Of a stretch of 41,480 bases of DNA, positions 14,786 to 23,389 are shown piece by piece. The notes below the pieces were generated by a model. That model saw only the letters and a list, made by a program, of their open reading frames with translations. It was not told the origin of the DNA and made no database searches. The number at the start of each line of letters is the position of its first letter. The stretch's first letter is position 1. The stretch comes from Streptomyces albidoflavus (GTDB lineage: Bacteria; Actinomycetota; Actinomycetes; Streptomycetales; Streptomycetaceae): the NCBI RefSeq assembly GCF_000719955.1, contig NZ_JOII01000042.1, positions 1 to 41,480 on the forward strand, in the 5' to 3' direction. Made by a program: the position numbers and the translations under genes.

Positions 14786-17464
14786 TCAGCGGGCCGGCTC
14801 GGCCCCGTCCGGCTTGTCCGCGAGTTCCGCCACGCCGGTGATCCGGTGCAGGGCGTAGGTGCGGACCTCGTCGGCGGTGTGGTCGTAGCCGGTGACGTAG
14901 CCGCCCTCGACGCGCAGGGGGGCCAGCAGGCGCTGGGAGGCGGCGCCCTCGGCGTTGACGTGGCCGATCCAGACGGACTCGCCGGTCATCGCGGCGGCCT
15001 GGACGGTGGCGAGGGTGTCGGCCGGCGAGGTGCGCGGCAGGCCGCCGGGGGCCTGGGGGGTCTCCTTGCGCGGGGCCGTCGCCGCCCGGTCGCCGGCCCG
15101 GACCGCCCGTACGGCGGCGGTCAGCAGGGTGGCGTCCGGGGCGGGCGGGCCGTCGGGGACGGGCGCCGGGGGCGTGCGCGGCGGGGTGCGGTGGGCGTGC
15201 GGGCGGGCGATCATCACGTCGCCCTCGGCGGACTCGGCGGCCGGGGCGAACCCCATCGCGCGCAGCCCCTCGATGAGGGTGCGCGGGTCGGCCTGGGCGG
15301 CGACCACCGTCGGTGCCAGGCGGCGCAGGCGCAGGGCGGTGGCCCGGCGGTCGGCGAGGATCTCGTCGAGCACCGACTCGTCGTCGCAGCGGACGTAGGA
15401 CGAGGCGGCGCCGACCCGCAGCAGGCCGTGGCGGCGGGCCACGTCGTCGATCAGGTACGTCAGCGGTTGCGGCACCGGCGTGCGCGAGTGCCGGTCGAGG
15501 AAGGCGTGCAGCTCGGTGGCGCTCCGCCCGGCGTCCAGGGCGCGGCGCACCGAGCCCGGCGTGAAGCGGTAGACGGTCGCGCCGCCCTTCGACTCCACGT
15601 CGGCCAGGACCCCCAGCGCCTCCGCCAGCGGCCGCACCAGCGGGCCGGGGGCGACCGCCGTCAGGTCGGCCTGGAGCAGGACGTGGTCCAGGGGCTCGGG
15701 GAGGAGCGGGGCGAGCAGGGCCGCCACCACGGCCGCCCGCGCCGAACCGGCGGCGGCCGTGCCCGCGCCGGCCCCCTCGGACCTGCCCTCGGCCCCGAGC
15801 AGGGCCCGGCCGTGGGTGGCCAGCGCGCCGCGCCCGGTCACGCCCAGCATCTCGGCCTCCAGCAGGGCCCACTCGGTGAGCTTGGTGCGCAGGGCCTCCG
15901 GGTCGTTGGCCGCGACCCCGCCGCCGTACGCGGGGCGTCCCCCGGTGCGCGGCGGCTCGGGCTGTTCGCGGCGCGGCCCCGCCGAACGCAACGGGCGCTC
16001 CCAGCGCAGCCGCTCCAGCAGGGTCGCCGGGTCCGGGGCCTGGCCCGGCTCCAGCCCGGCCATCAGCTCCAGCACCCGGCGCCGTACCTCGGGCGCGGGC
16101 GAGCGGTCCAGTCCCGGGCCGAGCGCGGAGAGGGTGCGGTCGCGGCCGTCGCGCCCGCCGATCAGGCCGGGGGCGCGGGTACCGGGCAGCCAGGCTTCCA
16201 GCAGCCAGGCCCAGCGCTCGGCGGGCGGCAGGTCGCGCCAGGCGTCGTACTCCGGGGTGGGCGCGTAGTGCTCGGCCTCGCCGGAGCGGCGGCGGGTGCG
16301 GGCGTCGCGGGTCTCCTCGTCCTCGTAGCCCTCGGCGTCGGCGTCGGGGCGGTCGTGCCGCTCGTGGTGCTCCTCCACGTAGCCGCCGTCGGAGGCGATC
16401 AGCCCGGCCGCGTACGCCAGCTCCACCCAGAACGCGGCGACCGGCTCGGGCACCTCCAGGACGGTGGCCGTCCGCTTCAGGTCGCGGATGCTCAGCCCGC
16501 CGGCCCGCAGCACGGCGGGCCCGCCCTCGTCCCAGGAGCGCAGCAGCTCCTCGACGGTGTCCAGCGCCGCGAGCGCCTGCCCGCCCGCCGCCGCGTCCAC
16601 CACCTGCGGCTTCCGCTCGGCGGCCACGGCGACCCGCGGACGCGTCGGCTCCGGTACGCGGTGGGCGCGGCCCCCGCGCAGCGACAGGGCCGCCTCGCGC
16701 GGCAGCACCACCGTGCCCGGCGTGGTCGGCAGCAGCAGACCCCGGTCCAGCAGCCAGCGCAGATGGGCCGCGGGCTCGGCCGTCACCTGGCCGTACGGCG
16801 GGCCCCACACCAGCCGCGTCAGCACCTCCCGGGACGCCTCGGGCGCCCCTTCCAGCAGCTCCGCGACCCGCTCCCGGTCGGCGAAGAGGCCGCTGAGGGC
16901 GGCCACCGCCGACACCGTGTCGTGGGTGTGGGGCAGCCCGGCCGCCGTCAGGATCGCCTGGATACGCCCCGGCGACATGCCCGAGGTCGCCTCCGCCACC
17001 GAGGGGCCCAGCCCCGTCGGCGAGGAGTGCGAGGCGGACGGCGCCAGCAGCTCGCGGGCGGTGCGCACCAGCCGCAGCCGGTCCTCGCCGCCCCAGACCA
17101 GCGCCCGCTCCCGCAGCAGCGCCACCGTGGCGGGCAGCGCCCCGGCCACCTCCTCGTCCCCGTCGTCCCCGGCGAGCAGGTCCAGCAGCTCCTGGTACGA
17201 GGCCGGGTCCGGCGCCACCGCCAGCGCCTCGGCCGCCTGGAGGGCGAACCGGTCCAGGTGCTCCAGGGCCCGCAGCACCGAGGCGCGCGTCCCGGCGCGT
17301 GTCGCCAGCTGGGTCACGTCGGTGGGGACCGGGTGGAGCAGGTCGGGGCGGGACCGGAGCAGGGCCCCCAGCGAGGCGTCGTCGCGCTCGCGCAGGGCCT
17401 GCGCCAGCGACCTCGGTCCCGGGTCCGCCGCCTGACCGTCCCTGTGCTGCTGCTCAGCGCTCAT
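14786..17464 (-). CDS. Large helicase-associated protein (Helicase_C_3, WYL-like C-terminus)
   Basis: An 892-aa protein. The N-terminal half is helical repeats (LAQALRERDDASLGALLRSRPDLL, QAILTAAGLPHTH). A middle region includes PLDHVLLQADLTAVAPGPLV and VYRFTPGSVRRALDAGRSATEL, the Helicase_C_3 domain also found at the N-terminus of XPB. The C-terminal 60 residues (VWIGHVNAEGAASQRLLAPLRVEGGYVTGYDH) resemble a WYL-type ligand-binding module. There is no Walker motif, so it is not itself a helicase; a regulatory or DNA-damage partner of XPB is plausible. The ATG at 17464 is preceded by TACCGT at 7 nt, implying a leaderless mRNA. Confidence 0.82.
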   Translation of the reverse strand: MSAEQQHRDGQAADPGPRSLAQALRERDDASLGALLRSRPDLLHPVPTDVTQLATRAGTRASVLRALEHLDRFALQAAEALAVAPDPASYQELLDLLAGDDGDEEVAGALPATVALLRERALVWGGEDRLRLVRTARELLAPSASHSSPTGLGPSVAEATSGMSPGRIQAILTAAGLPHTHDTVSAVAALSGLFADRERVAELLEGAPEASREVLTRLVWGPPYGQVTAEPAAHLRWLLDRGLLLPTTPGTVVLPREAALSLRGGRAHRVPEPTRPRVAVAAERKPQVVDAAAGGQALAALDTVEELLRSWDEGGPAVLRAGGLSIRDLKRTATVLEVPEPVAAFWVELAYAAGLIASDGGYVEEHHERHDRPDADAEGYEDEETRDARTRRRSGEAEHYAPTPEYDAWRDLPPAERWAWLLEAWLPGTRAPGLIGGRDGRDRTLSALGPGLDRSPAPEVRRRVLELMAGLEPGQAPDPATLLERLRWERPLRSAGPRREQPEPPRTGGRPAYGGGVAANDPEALRTKLTEWALLEAEMLGVTGRGALATHGRALLGAEGRSEGAGAGTAAAGSARAAVVAALLAPLLPEPLDHVLLQADLTAVAPGPLVRPLAEALGVLADVESKGGATVYRFTPGSVRRALDAGRSATELHAFLDRHSRTPVPQPLTYLIDDVARRHGLLRVGAASSYVRCDDESVLDEILADRRATALRLRRLAPTVVAAQADPRTLIEGLRAMGFAPAAESAEGDVMIARPHAHRTPPRTPPAPVPDGPPAPDATLLTAAVRAVRAGDRAATAPRKETPQAPGGLPRTSPADTLATVQAAAMTGESVWIGHVNAEGAASQRLLAPLRVEGGYVTGYDHTADEVRTYALHRITGVAELADKPDGAEPAR

Positions 17465-17471
17465 CCAGCCC

Positions 17472-17477
17472 ACGGTA
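17472..17477 (-). promoter_or_regulatory. -10 box of leaderless promoter for the Helicase_C_3 gene
   Basis: TACCGT on the minus strand, 7 nt before the ATG at 17464. No ribosome binding site and no clear -35. Confidence 0.45.
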
Positions 17478-17595
17478 GCGGCCCGCGCCCGCTCACCGCG
17501 CCGACCGGCCCGAACCGTCACCGGTCGGTGGGCTGGGCGTGATGTTCCCGGCGGCCCCCGCGCCGGGGAACACGGTGCCCCGGCCGGCCGTCCCC

Positions 17596-17643
17596 GGCCT
17601 CAAGCGCCGGCCGGGCCGAGTGGCCTCAAGCGCCGGCCGGGCT
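17596..17643. repeat. Two tandem copies of a dispersed GC-rich intergenic repeat
   Basis: Copies at 17596-17616 and 17622-17643 share the core CGCCGGCCGGGC preceded by GGCCTCAA. The same unit recurs at least seven times at 28.2-29.1 kb in both orientations. The 312-bp gap between 17465 and 17776 holds these repeats and nothing else recognisable. Confidence 0.8.
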
Positions 17644-17776
17644 GTCCATGGCCCGGCCGGGGCGGTCGTCCGCCGGCCCTCCGCCCGACACCCCCGAACC
17701 GCCCCCGCGATGCGTACCGTTGGACGCGGCGGTTCTCCGGGTAGGGGCGTCGCGTACGAGCGGAGTGAGGGGCAGC

Positions 17777-18847
17777 GTGGGGATCGAGAGTGACCAGCTC
17801 GTCTTCGACTATCTGAGCCGTGTCGGCGACCTGGCCCAGCAGCGGCAGGTGCCGGCCGCCGAACGGATGCGGCTCATCACCGAGTTGCGGCGGGACATCG
17901 ACCAGCGCCGGGCCCGTCCCGGCGGCGACAGCCCCGCTGCCGTACGGCGCGCCCTCGGCAAGCTCGGCACCCCCGCCGAGGTGGTCGCCAAGGCCGGCGG
18001 CACCTCCGCCGTGGCCGAGGCGCCCGCGCACACCCCGGTCCCGCCGCCGCGCCCCGCCGAACCCGAGCCCCGTCCGGCCCGCCCCAGCCTGCGCAAGGTC
18101 TTCCCCGCCCCCCGCGAGGAGGCGGAACCCCCGCCCCCGCCCCGGCGGGTTCCCGGTCTGGAGGACGTCGGACGCGGGGTCTCGGGGCCCGACCTGGCGG
18201 GAGCCTCGCCGGACTGGTGGCGGGTCGAGGCCACGCCCGAAGGGCTGGGCGGCGGCGGGGGCGCGGGGACCTTCGGGACGCGGCTGCCCGGGGAGTTCGC
18301 CGGGTTCCAGGGCGGGGTGGAGGTGCCCGAACTCCTCAACCCGGGCGTACGGATGGACAAGCCCGAGGCGCCGGGCGCGGCCAAGGAGAAGGCGGAGAAG
18401 GACGAGGCCGCCGCCGAGGCCGAGGCGGCGCTGGCGGAGGCGGCCGAGGACCCGCTGGGCACGGCGGCCCCGCGCCGCCGCCGCTTCTCGCCGCGTGCCC
18501 TGGTGGGCGGCGGCCTCGGCAGCCCCCTGCTCCTGCTGGCCGCCGCCCTGCTGGTCGCCGGGGCGATCCTCGGCAACCTCTTCTGCCTCCTCCTCGGCTG
18601 GCTCACCGCCTACCTCACCAAGCGGCTCACCCCCGTCCAGGCCAAGTTCGCCGCCCTCGGCATCCCGGCCCTGACCCTGCTGGGCGGCGCCGTCTGGCTG
18701 TGGGGGCGTACCGAGGGCCGCTGGGGCGAGCCGATCCCGCAGGCGGGCATGGCCGACGCGATCGGCGAGCTGTGGCCGGTGCTGCTGCGTACGGCGGCCG
18801 TGGCGTCGGCGGTCTTCCTGCTCTGGCGGGCGCGGCGGCGGCATTGA
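17777..18847 (+). CDS. Membrane protein with N-terminal HAAS-like domain
   Basis: A 356-aa protein. Residues 1-75 (FDYLSRVGDLAQQ, ERMRLITELRRDIDQRRA, LGTPAEVVAKAG) match the HAAS-type signalling domain often fused to permeases. Next comes a long Pro/Glu/Ala-rich linker with a coiled-coil-like AKEKAEKDEAAAEAEAAL stretch near 195-225. The end has three hydrophobic segments: PLLLLAAALLVAGAILGNLFCLLLGWLTAYL (split), FAALGIPALTLLGGAVWLW and LLRTAAVASAVFLLW. The GTG at 17777 has GAGGGG just upstream. It is a single-gene unit; possibly a regulatory membrane anchor. Confidence 0.75.
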   Translation: MGIESDQLVFDYLSRVGDLAQQRQVPAAERMRLITELRRDIDQRRARPGGDSPAAVRRALGKLGTPAEVVAKAGGTSAVAEAPAHTPVPPPRPAEPEPRPARPSLRKVFPAPREEAEPPPPPRRVPGLEDVGRGVSGPDLAGASPDWWRVEATPEGLGGGGGAGTFGTRLPGEFAGFQGGVEVPELLNPGVRMDKPEAPGAAKEKAEKDEAAAEAEAALAEAAEDPLGTAAPRRRRFSPRALVGGGLGSPLLLLAAALLVAGAILGNLFCLLLGWLTAYLTKRLTPVQAKFAALGIPALTLLGGAVWLWGRTEGRWGEPIPQAGMADAIGELWPVLLRTAAVASAVFLLWRARRRH

Positions 18848-19113
18848 CGAAGGATGGTCCAAAGTGCCGGTGTGAGCTACCTCCCGCCGGCACTGCTGAC
18901 CCTGTATGTCGATACGGAGTGGGCTTCGCCCGACGGATTGAGTCGTGGTGTCGCGCCAGTGAAACTTGCTCGGTACCTGATATGGACTCCGGGTAAGGGG
19001 AGCTCCGGCGGGGCCCGAATATGTTCGCGGTTCGGACCCCGCCGAATTGTCGAGCGGAGGGCAGAGGTGTAAATATTAGACGCCCCTGGGTGGCCAGCTT
19101 CTATTTCAGACTC

Positions 19114-19584
19114 TCAGCCTCTGGTGATCCAGCCTGAGCAAGTACCTGCCTTGATCTTCTTGGTGGACCAGTTGCCTAGGCAGGCCCTGAAGCGAATGTC
19201 ATTCTGCTCCGGGTAGTTCTTGTTCTTGTAGACGGTAGACGCGTAGCCTTCAGCGTTGAAAATGAATCCCGCGCGGTGGACTCGGTTCTGGGGGTCGCGA
19301 CTTTCCCAGTCGACCACTGCCGAGTAGCCGTCCTTCGCCGAGTCGTGGATCAGGAACCAGTCACCTTCGGTTCTCCAGCAGGCTTGAGCGACCATGGTGC
19401 CAGTGTGGTTGTCTCCGCTGCGGACGCAGCTCCAGGGACTGCCAGGAGAAGTGGGGCCGCTGGTGCTGGTCGCTCGCTCGATCTCGAGGGAGACTGCGGC
19501 AGCTTGCGTGACAGTGAGGAGGGTGGTGGCGGATAGAGCGCCCGCGATAGTGGCTATGCGCTTGTGGGCGCGTCTCTTAATCAT
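19114..19584 (-). CDS. Secreted protein of unknown function
   Basis: A 156-aa protein. A Sec signal peptide spans about residues 1-30 (MIKRRAHKRIATIAGALS, then TTLLTVTQAAAVS). The mature part has four Cys in SCVRSGDN, ACWRTEGDW, ACLGNWS and TCSGWI, suggesting two disulphide bonds, and strand-rich sequence such as FLIHDSAKDGYSAVVDWES. I do not recognise a family. Codon use is less GC3-biased than neighbours and the following DNA is also atypical, so recent acquisition is likely. The ATG at 19584 has GGGA 5 nt upstream; an upstream start at 19641 would spoil the signal peptide. Confidence 0.65.
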   Translation of the reverse strand: MIKRRAHKRIATIAGALSATTLLTVTQAAAVSLEIERATSTSGPTSPGSPWSCVRSGDNHTGTMVAQACWRTEGDWFLIHDSAKDGYSAVVDWESRDPQNRVHRAGFIFNAEGYASTVYKNKNYPEQNDIRFRACLGNWSTKKIKAGTCSGWITRG

Positions 19585-20510
19585 GAGTTCCCATCCAGAT
19601 GTCTTTTTAGCGGAGTGGTGACAGTTTTCGGAGAATAGCAAATATGTGGGCGGGCTTCAACGAGTTTCAAGTCCTGGATCTGGGATGGCGCAGATCCTGT
19701 CTCGAATCTATGCCCGGCTGAAAGTGTGCGTTGGCCAAAAATCACCTGCTCGGCACTTCGGGAGGGTCGTTCGATGGAGGTGTGCTGCCATGAAGTAGGC
19801 GGCTGGGCGGGTGATTTCTTGTCTCATGGCGATGGTCTTGGGTGAGGGGTGAAGGCGTTCGGTCTGCCGGCCGATAGAGCCGGATCGCCTTCGAGGTGAA
19901 CTTATTTCTTATTGTGTATTTCGTGCTGAGTTTTAATGGTATGTCCCTCTAGGTGTCCAAATCGAAGGCGTGTAGATGGGGTGCAGCCTTGCGTGCCCGG
20001 CTGGACAGGTCTGCAGGCGAGATCTCGCTGCGAGGTTGGCTGCAGCGCATGGTGGTGTGGCTCGCCGTTCTGCATCCCTCGGCGGTGGAGTCGGCTGCGA
20101 TGCTTCGATCCACGTGGCTTTCTCGGCCGGCGTGGAGGCGTCAGGGCCTGGACCTGGCCGTTTTCCCTCAAGGGGTACATGTGGGCCTATTTGCCGGATT
20201 CCGAGGCCGGTCTGCTTGCTGCGAGCCCTTGGGGCGGGTCCGAGCAAGCCGGTGCAATTCGGATTAAGTTCTGGCCTTGCTCCGTGTTCCAGCGATATGT
20301 TTGGGTGCGCGATGGTCTGTGCGGGGATGCAAGCCCCGGCGTTGGAGGCGTCGTTGCCCTGCCGCCGGGCGCATCTCGCCGAGGTGGCGCGCTGGAGGCG
20401 TTCGGTGTAGCGATCCGACGCCTTCGTTGCCAACAGGTGTGTAAACACGGCGTGTTGTGACGCTCCTGTGAGCATCGCCCCTCGATGCCGCAATCAGATC
20501 TGAACAAATT
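19585..20510. other. Gene-poor, lower-GC intergenic stretch
   Basis: Several overlapping frames of 70-190 codons are open here on both strands, but none shows Streptomyces third-position GC bias, a good ribosome binding site or a recognisable domain. The motif TGGAGGCGT recurs three times near 20130, 20345 and 20393. It may be the remains of an inserted element or decayed genes; I see no transposase or tRNA. Confidence 0.5.
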
Positions 20511-20552
20511 CGCGCGGTGATACGATCATCTGACTTTCAGCAGACTGACGGT

Positions 20553-20566
20553 GCGTGAGATCACGC
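20553..20566. promoter_or_regulatory. Short perfect dyad upstream of the conservon
   Basis: GCGTGA (20553-20558) and TCACGC (20561-20566) are exact reverse complements around two bases. It lies about 180 bp upstream of cvnA and could be a regulator site; no cognate protein is suggested by the sequence. Confidence 0.3.
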
Positions 20567-20598
20567 GCTACGGGGGGCAGTCGCGACGGCTCCATCGT

Positions 20599-20700
20599 GG
20601 AGGAGCGGGTGTGGTCCCCCCAATGAGGTCCGTATGAGGCGGCCCGCGGCCTTGGCCTCCCCAGTGGAGGAGGTCCGCCGGCTCTGCCGCGGGCTCCTTT
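20599..20700 (+). promoter_or_regulatory. Possible leader peptide and attenuator-like hairpin before cvnA
   Basis: GGAGGAG (20599-20605) precedes a GTG (20609) that encodes only five residues (fMet-W-S-P-Q) before TGA at 20624-20626. A second tiny frame (MRSV) overlaps it in an ATGA. Downstream, GCCCGCGGC (20642-20650) pairs with GCCGCGGGC (20686-20694), with an inner CCTCC/GGAGG hairpin, and is followed by TCCTTT. The architecture resembles a ribosome-mediated attenuator, but this is inference. Confidence 0.3.
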
Positions 20701-20743
20701 GGCTGCCCGAAGCTCCGACGCGATGCGACTTGAAGAGAGTCTC

Positions 20744-21949
20744 ATGACGTCATTCATCCAGGAGCCACTGCTGTGGGTCCTGCTTGTAGTTCTGGTCGCT
20801 GCGGCGCTCGCAGTGCTGAGTGCCCGCAGAACCAACCTCGCCCTGCGGCGGGGGAAAGGGGAGCTGGAGAGGAGCCTCGCCGAGGCCCGCGGTGAGATCG
20901 GCCGCCTGCACCTGCGCCAGCAGGAGATGGGCGCCCGCCACGCCCACGACGTCGCCGACGTCCGCGCGGACGCCGAGTCCGCCACCAAGGCGGTACTGAA
21001 GTCCGCCATGGGCACGCTGCAGTCCCTCGCCGAGGAGCAGCAGCTGCTCCTCGACGGACTGCTCAAGAAGTACGGCAACGACGCCGAGGTGCTCGGCGAC
21101 CTGATGTCCGTCGACCACACCGGCAGCCAGTTCTCGCGCCGCGCCAAGGGCATCTCCGTCCTGTGCGGCGGCTGGCTCGGCCGGCGCGACGGCACCGCCA
21201 CCGTGTACGACGTGGCCCGCAGCGCCCAGGGCCGGATCAAGGACTTCGGCCGGGTCAGCGTCCACTCCCAGGTGAACGTCGCCGTCACCAGCAAGGCCGT
21301 GGAGCCCGTCGCGGTGGTCCTCGCCGAGCTGCTGGAGAACGCCACCAACTACAGCGCCCCCGGCACCCCCGTCGAGGTCAACATCCAGGCCGTCCCCAGC
21401 GGCGTCTGCTTCATCGTGGACGACGCCGGTCTCGGCATGGACCAGGAGACGAAGGACCGCGCGGCCACCCTGCTGGCGAGCGACGGCACCGTCGACATCA
21501 CGAGCCTCGGGGACCCGCCCCGGGTCGGATTCGCCGTCAGCGGCATGCTCGCCGCCCGCTACGGCTTCGCCGTCTCGGTCGGGTCGGTGTCCCCCTACGG
21601 AGGTGTGCGCGCGGTGATCCGTGTTCCGGAGGAACTGCTGACGACCGAGTTCAACGAGCCCGCCCAGGCCCCCGCCCGGGTCGAGGCCGTCCCGGCGCTC
21701 CCCCCGCAGCACCTGACGGCCGTACCCGACACCGACACCCCGTACGTCGTGGGTACCACCACCGGCGGCCTGCCCAAGCGCCGCAGGCGCGCGGGGGAGG
21801 TGGCCGCCAAGGCCGCCGCCGAGCCCGCCACGACCGTAGAGACGCCGGCCGCCGACAGCGAGATGACCGCGTCGCGACTCGGGGCCTTCGCCCGCGGGAC
21901 GCGCATCGGCCGGGACACGATGACCACGGAAGGACCCGAGTACCAGTGA
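20744..21949 (+). CDS. cvnA: Conservon sensor-kinase-like ATPase CvnA
   Basis: A 401-aa protein. One N-terminal membrane helix (about 8-27, LLWVLLVVLVAAALAVL) is followed by a coiled coil (about 30-90), a linker, and a histidine-kinase-type ATPase domain with N box LLENATNYSAPGTPV, G1 box DDAGLGMDQ and G2-like GFAVSGMLAARYGF. The dimerisation part lacks a clear phospho-His box, as usual for CvnA. The C-terminal 90 residues are Pro/Ala-rich. It is the first gene of a five-gene cluster and overlaps cvnB (GTGA). CvnA proteins tether CvnB-D at the membrane in a G-protein-like complex. The ATG at 20744 follows an AGAGAG purine tract. Confidence 0.9.
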   Translation: MTSFIQEPLLWVLLVVLVAAALAVLSARRTNLALRRGKGELERSLAEARGEIGRLHLRQQEMGARHAHDVADVRADAESATKAVLKSAMGTLQSLAEEQQLLLDGLLKKYGNDAEVLGDLMSVDHTGSQFSRRAKGISVLCGGWLGRRDGTATVYDVARSAQGRIKDFGRVSVHSQVNVAVTSKAVEPVAVVLAELLENATNYSAPGTPVEVNIQAVPSGVCFIVDDAGLGMDQETKDRAATLLASDGTVDITSLGDPPRVGFAVSGMLAARYGFAVSVGSVSPYGGVRAVIRVPEELLTTEFNEPAQAPARVEAVPALPPQHLTAVPDTDTPYVVGTTTGGLPKRRRRAGEVAAKAAAEPATTVETPAADSEMTASRLGAFARGTRIGRDTMTTEGPEYQ

Positions 21950-22347
21950 AGACCGATCTGTCGTGGGTGCTGAACGACGTGCTGGAAGTGCGCGGCGCCC
22001 GTCACGCCATCCTCGTCTCGGGTGACGGCCTCCTCCTCCAGAGTTCGGACGGCATCGAGCGCGGCGAGGCCGAGACCAACGCGGCCGCCATGAGCTCGAT
22101 GCAGTCCCTCAGCCGCGCCGTCGCCAGCTTCGTCGGCCTCGGCCGGGGCGTGTGGAAGCAGACGCTCATGGAGTACGACGGCGGCTGGATCTTCCTCATC
22201 GCCGCGGGCCAGGGCGCCTATCTGGCGGTCTCCGCGGCCGTCGACGTCGACATGGAGTCCATGTCCATCCGGATGCAGAAGACCGTGGCGTCGCTGAGCA
22301 GAGCGATGGGCGTGGCGCCACGCTCGAACAACGGTGTGAGCGTATGA
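21946..22347 (+). CDS. cvnB: Roadblock/LC7 protein CvnB
   Basis: A 133-aa roadblock/LC7-domain protein. It has the typical start LSWVLNDVLEVRGARHAILVSGDGLLLQSSDGI, a helix with AAAMSSMQSLSRAVASFVG, and the strand GGWIFLIAAGQGAYLAVSA. Such proteins act as GTPase-activating or scaffolding partners of small GTPases such as CvnD. The GTG at 21946 overlaps the cvnA stop by four bases (GTGA), and its own stop overlaps cvnC (ATGA), so the operon is translationally coupled. Confidence 0.93.
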   Translation: MKTDLSWVLNDVLEVRGARHAILVSGDGLLLQSSDGIERGEAETNAAAMSSMQSLSRAVASFVGLGRGVWKQTLMEYDGGWIFLIAAGQGAYLAVSAAVDVDMESMSIRMQKTVASLSRAMGVAPRSNNGVSV

Positions 22348-22718
22348 CCAGGCCCGGCGAGGAAGCTTCCGTCACCAGCGACTTCGTCCGGTCCTACGTC
22401 ATCACCGGCGGGCGCACACTGCCCGCCGGGGACCAGCTGGCCCTCCAGACCCTGGTCACCATCGCCCCCGAACGGACGCTCCCGCTGGGGGCGTCCCCGG
22501 AGGTCAAGGCCATCTGGGAGCTGCTGGGCGGCGGGTACCTGTCCGTGGCCGAGGTGGCCGCCCACGTCGCCCTGCCGGTCGGCGTGGCCAGGCTGCTGCT
22601 CACCGATTTACTCGACCAGGGCCACCTGCTGCGCCGTGCCGAACCGCCGCGGGCGCAGAACGTTGAGAGAGACACTCTTGAGAAGGTTCTGAATGGACTC
22701 CAATCCCTCATCGGCTGA
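22344..22718 (+). CDS. cvnC: DUF742 protein CvnC, contains a TTA codon
   Basis: A 124-aa DUF742 protein. It has the family's opening FVRSYVITGGRT, the LALQTLVT segment, and a winged-helix-like middle (EVKAIWELLGGGYLSVAEVAAHVALPVGVARLLLTDLLDQGHL). It is the third component of the conservon complex. Codon 89 is TTA (22608-22610), the rare bldA-dependent leucine codon, in the core domain. The ATG overlaps the cvnB stop (ATGA), and the 3' end overlaps the start of cvnD by 26 bp. Confidence 0.92.
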   Translation: MTRPGEEASVTSDFVRSYVITGGRTLPAGDQLALQTLVTIAPERTLPLGASPEVKAIWELLGGGYLSVAEVAAHVALPVGVARLLLTDLLDQGHLLRRAEPPRAQNVERDTLEKVLNGLQSLIG

Positions 22719-23301
22719 GACGGCACAGGGACCGCTCTACGTCTCCGAGGCGGTGACCACCGCTGCCAAGATCCTGGTGGTGGGCCACTTCGCCGTCGGC
22801 AAGACGACCCTCATCGGCGCGCTGTCGGAGATCAAGCCGCTGCGCACCGAGGAGAAGATGAGCCAGGCGTCGGTACAGTTCGACGACCTGAGCGCCGCTC
22901 CCGACAAGCGCACCACCACGGTCGCCCTGGACTTCGGCCGGCTGACCCTCGCCGACGACCTGGTCCTGTACCTTTTCGGCACCCCGGGCCAGCAGCGCTT
23001 CATGCAGCTGTGGGAGGACACGGCACGCGGCGCCCTCGGCGCGCTGCTCCTGGTCGACCCGGCCCGCCTGGAGGAGACCTTCCCGGTCATCGACCTCATC
23101 GAGAGCTACGGCCTGGACTACGCGATCGCCGTCAACAGCTTCACCCCGGAGCAGAAGTACGGCGAGGACGAGGTCCGCGAGGCCCTCGACCTGCTCCCGG
23201 ACACGCCGGTCGTCTACTGCGACGCCCGCGACCGGGAGTCCTCCGCCCGCGCCCTGATCGCCCTCGTACGCCACCTCCTCACCCGCGAACGCGTCGCCTG
23301 A
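22693..23301 (+). CDS. cvnD: Conservon GTPase CvnD
   Basis: A 202-aa small GTPase-like protein. The P-loop is GHFAVGKTT at about 31-39, followed by a switch-like DKRTTTVALDFG and the G3 motif GTPGQQRF at about 96-103. The usual G4 NKxD is replaced by VNSF near 147, as in many CvnD proteins, so guanine selectivity may be relaxed. It is the G-protein partner of CvnA-C. The ATG at 22693 lies inside the end of cvnC and has GAGAAGG upstream; coupled translation is likely. Confidence 0.93.
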   Translation: MDSNPSSAETAQGPLYVSEAVTTAAKILVVGHFAVGKTTLIGALSEIKPLRTEEKMSQASVQFDDLSAAPDKRTTTVALDFGRLTLADDLVLYLFGTPGQQRFMQLWEDTARGALGALLLVDPARLEETFPVIDLIESYGLDYAIAVNSFTPEQKYGEDEVREALDLLPDTPVVYCDARDRESSARALIALVRHLLTRERVA

Positions 23302-23389
23302 CGCACCCCGCCCCCCGCCCCGCCCCCCGACGGGACGCCACCAGGACCCCCCGCCCGCCCGGACCGCCCGGGCCACAGAGAGAGACCCC

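Noticed and set aside
14387..17542. A 1051-codon open frame on the plus strand
   Set aside because: It is the mirror of the real minus-strand Helicase_C_3 gene; the translation is Gly/Arg/Gln low-complexity sequence.
19936..20460. A 174-codon plus-strand frame in the gene-poor stretch
   Set aside because: Cys/Gly/Arg-rich, no GC3 bias, no ribosome binding site, and competing frames of similar length on both strands.
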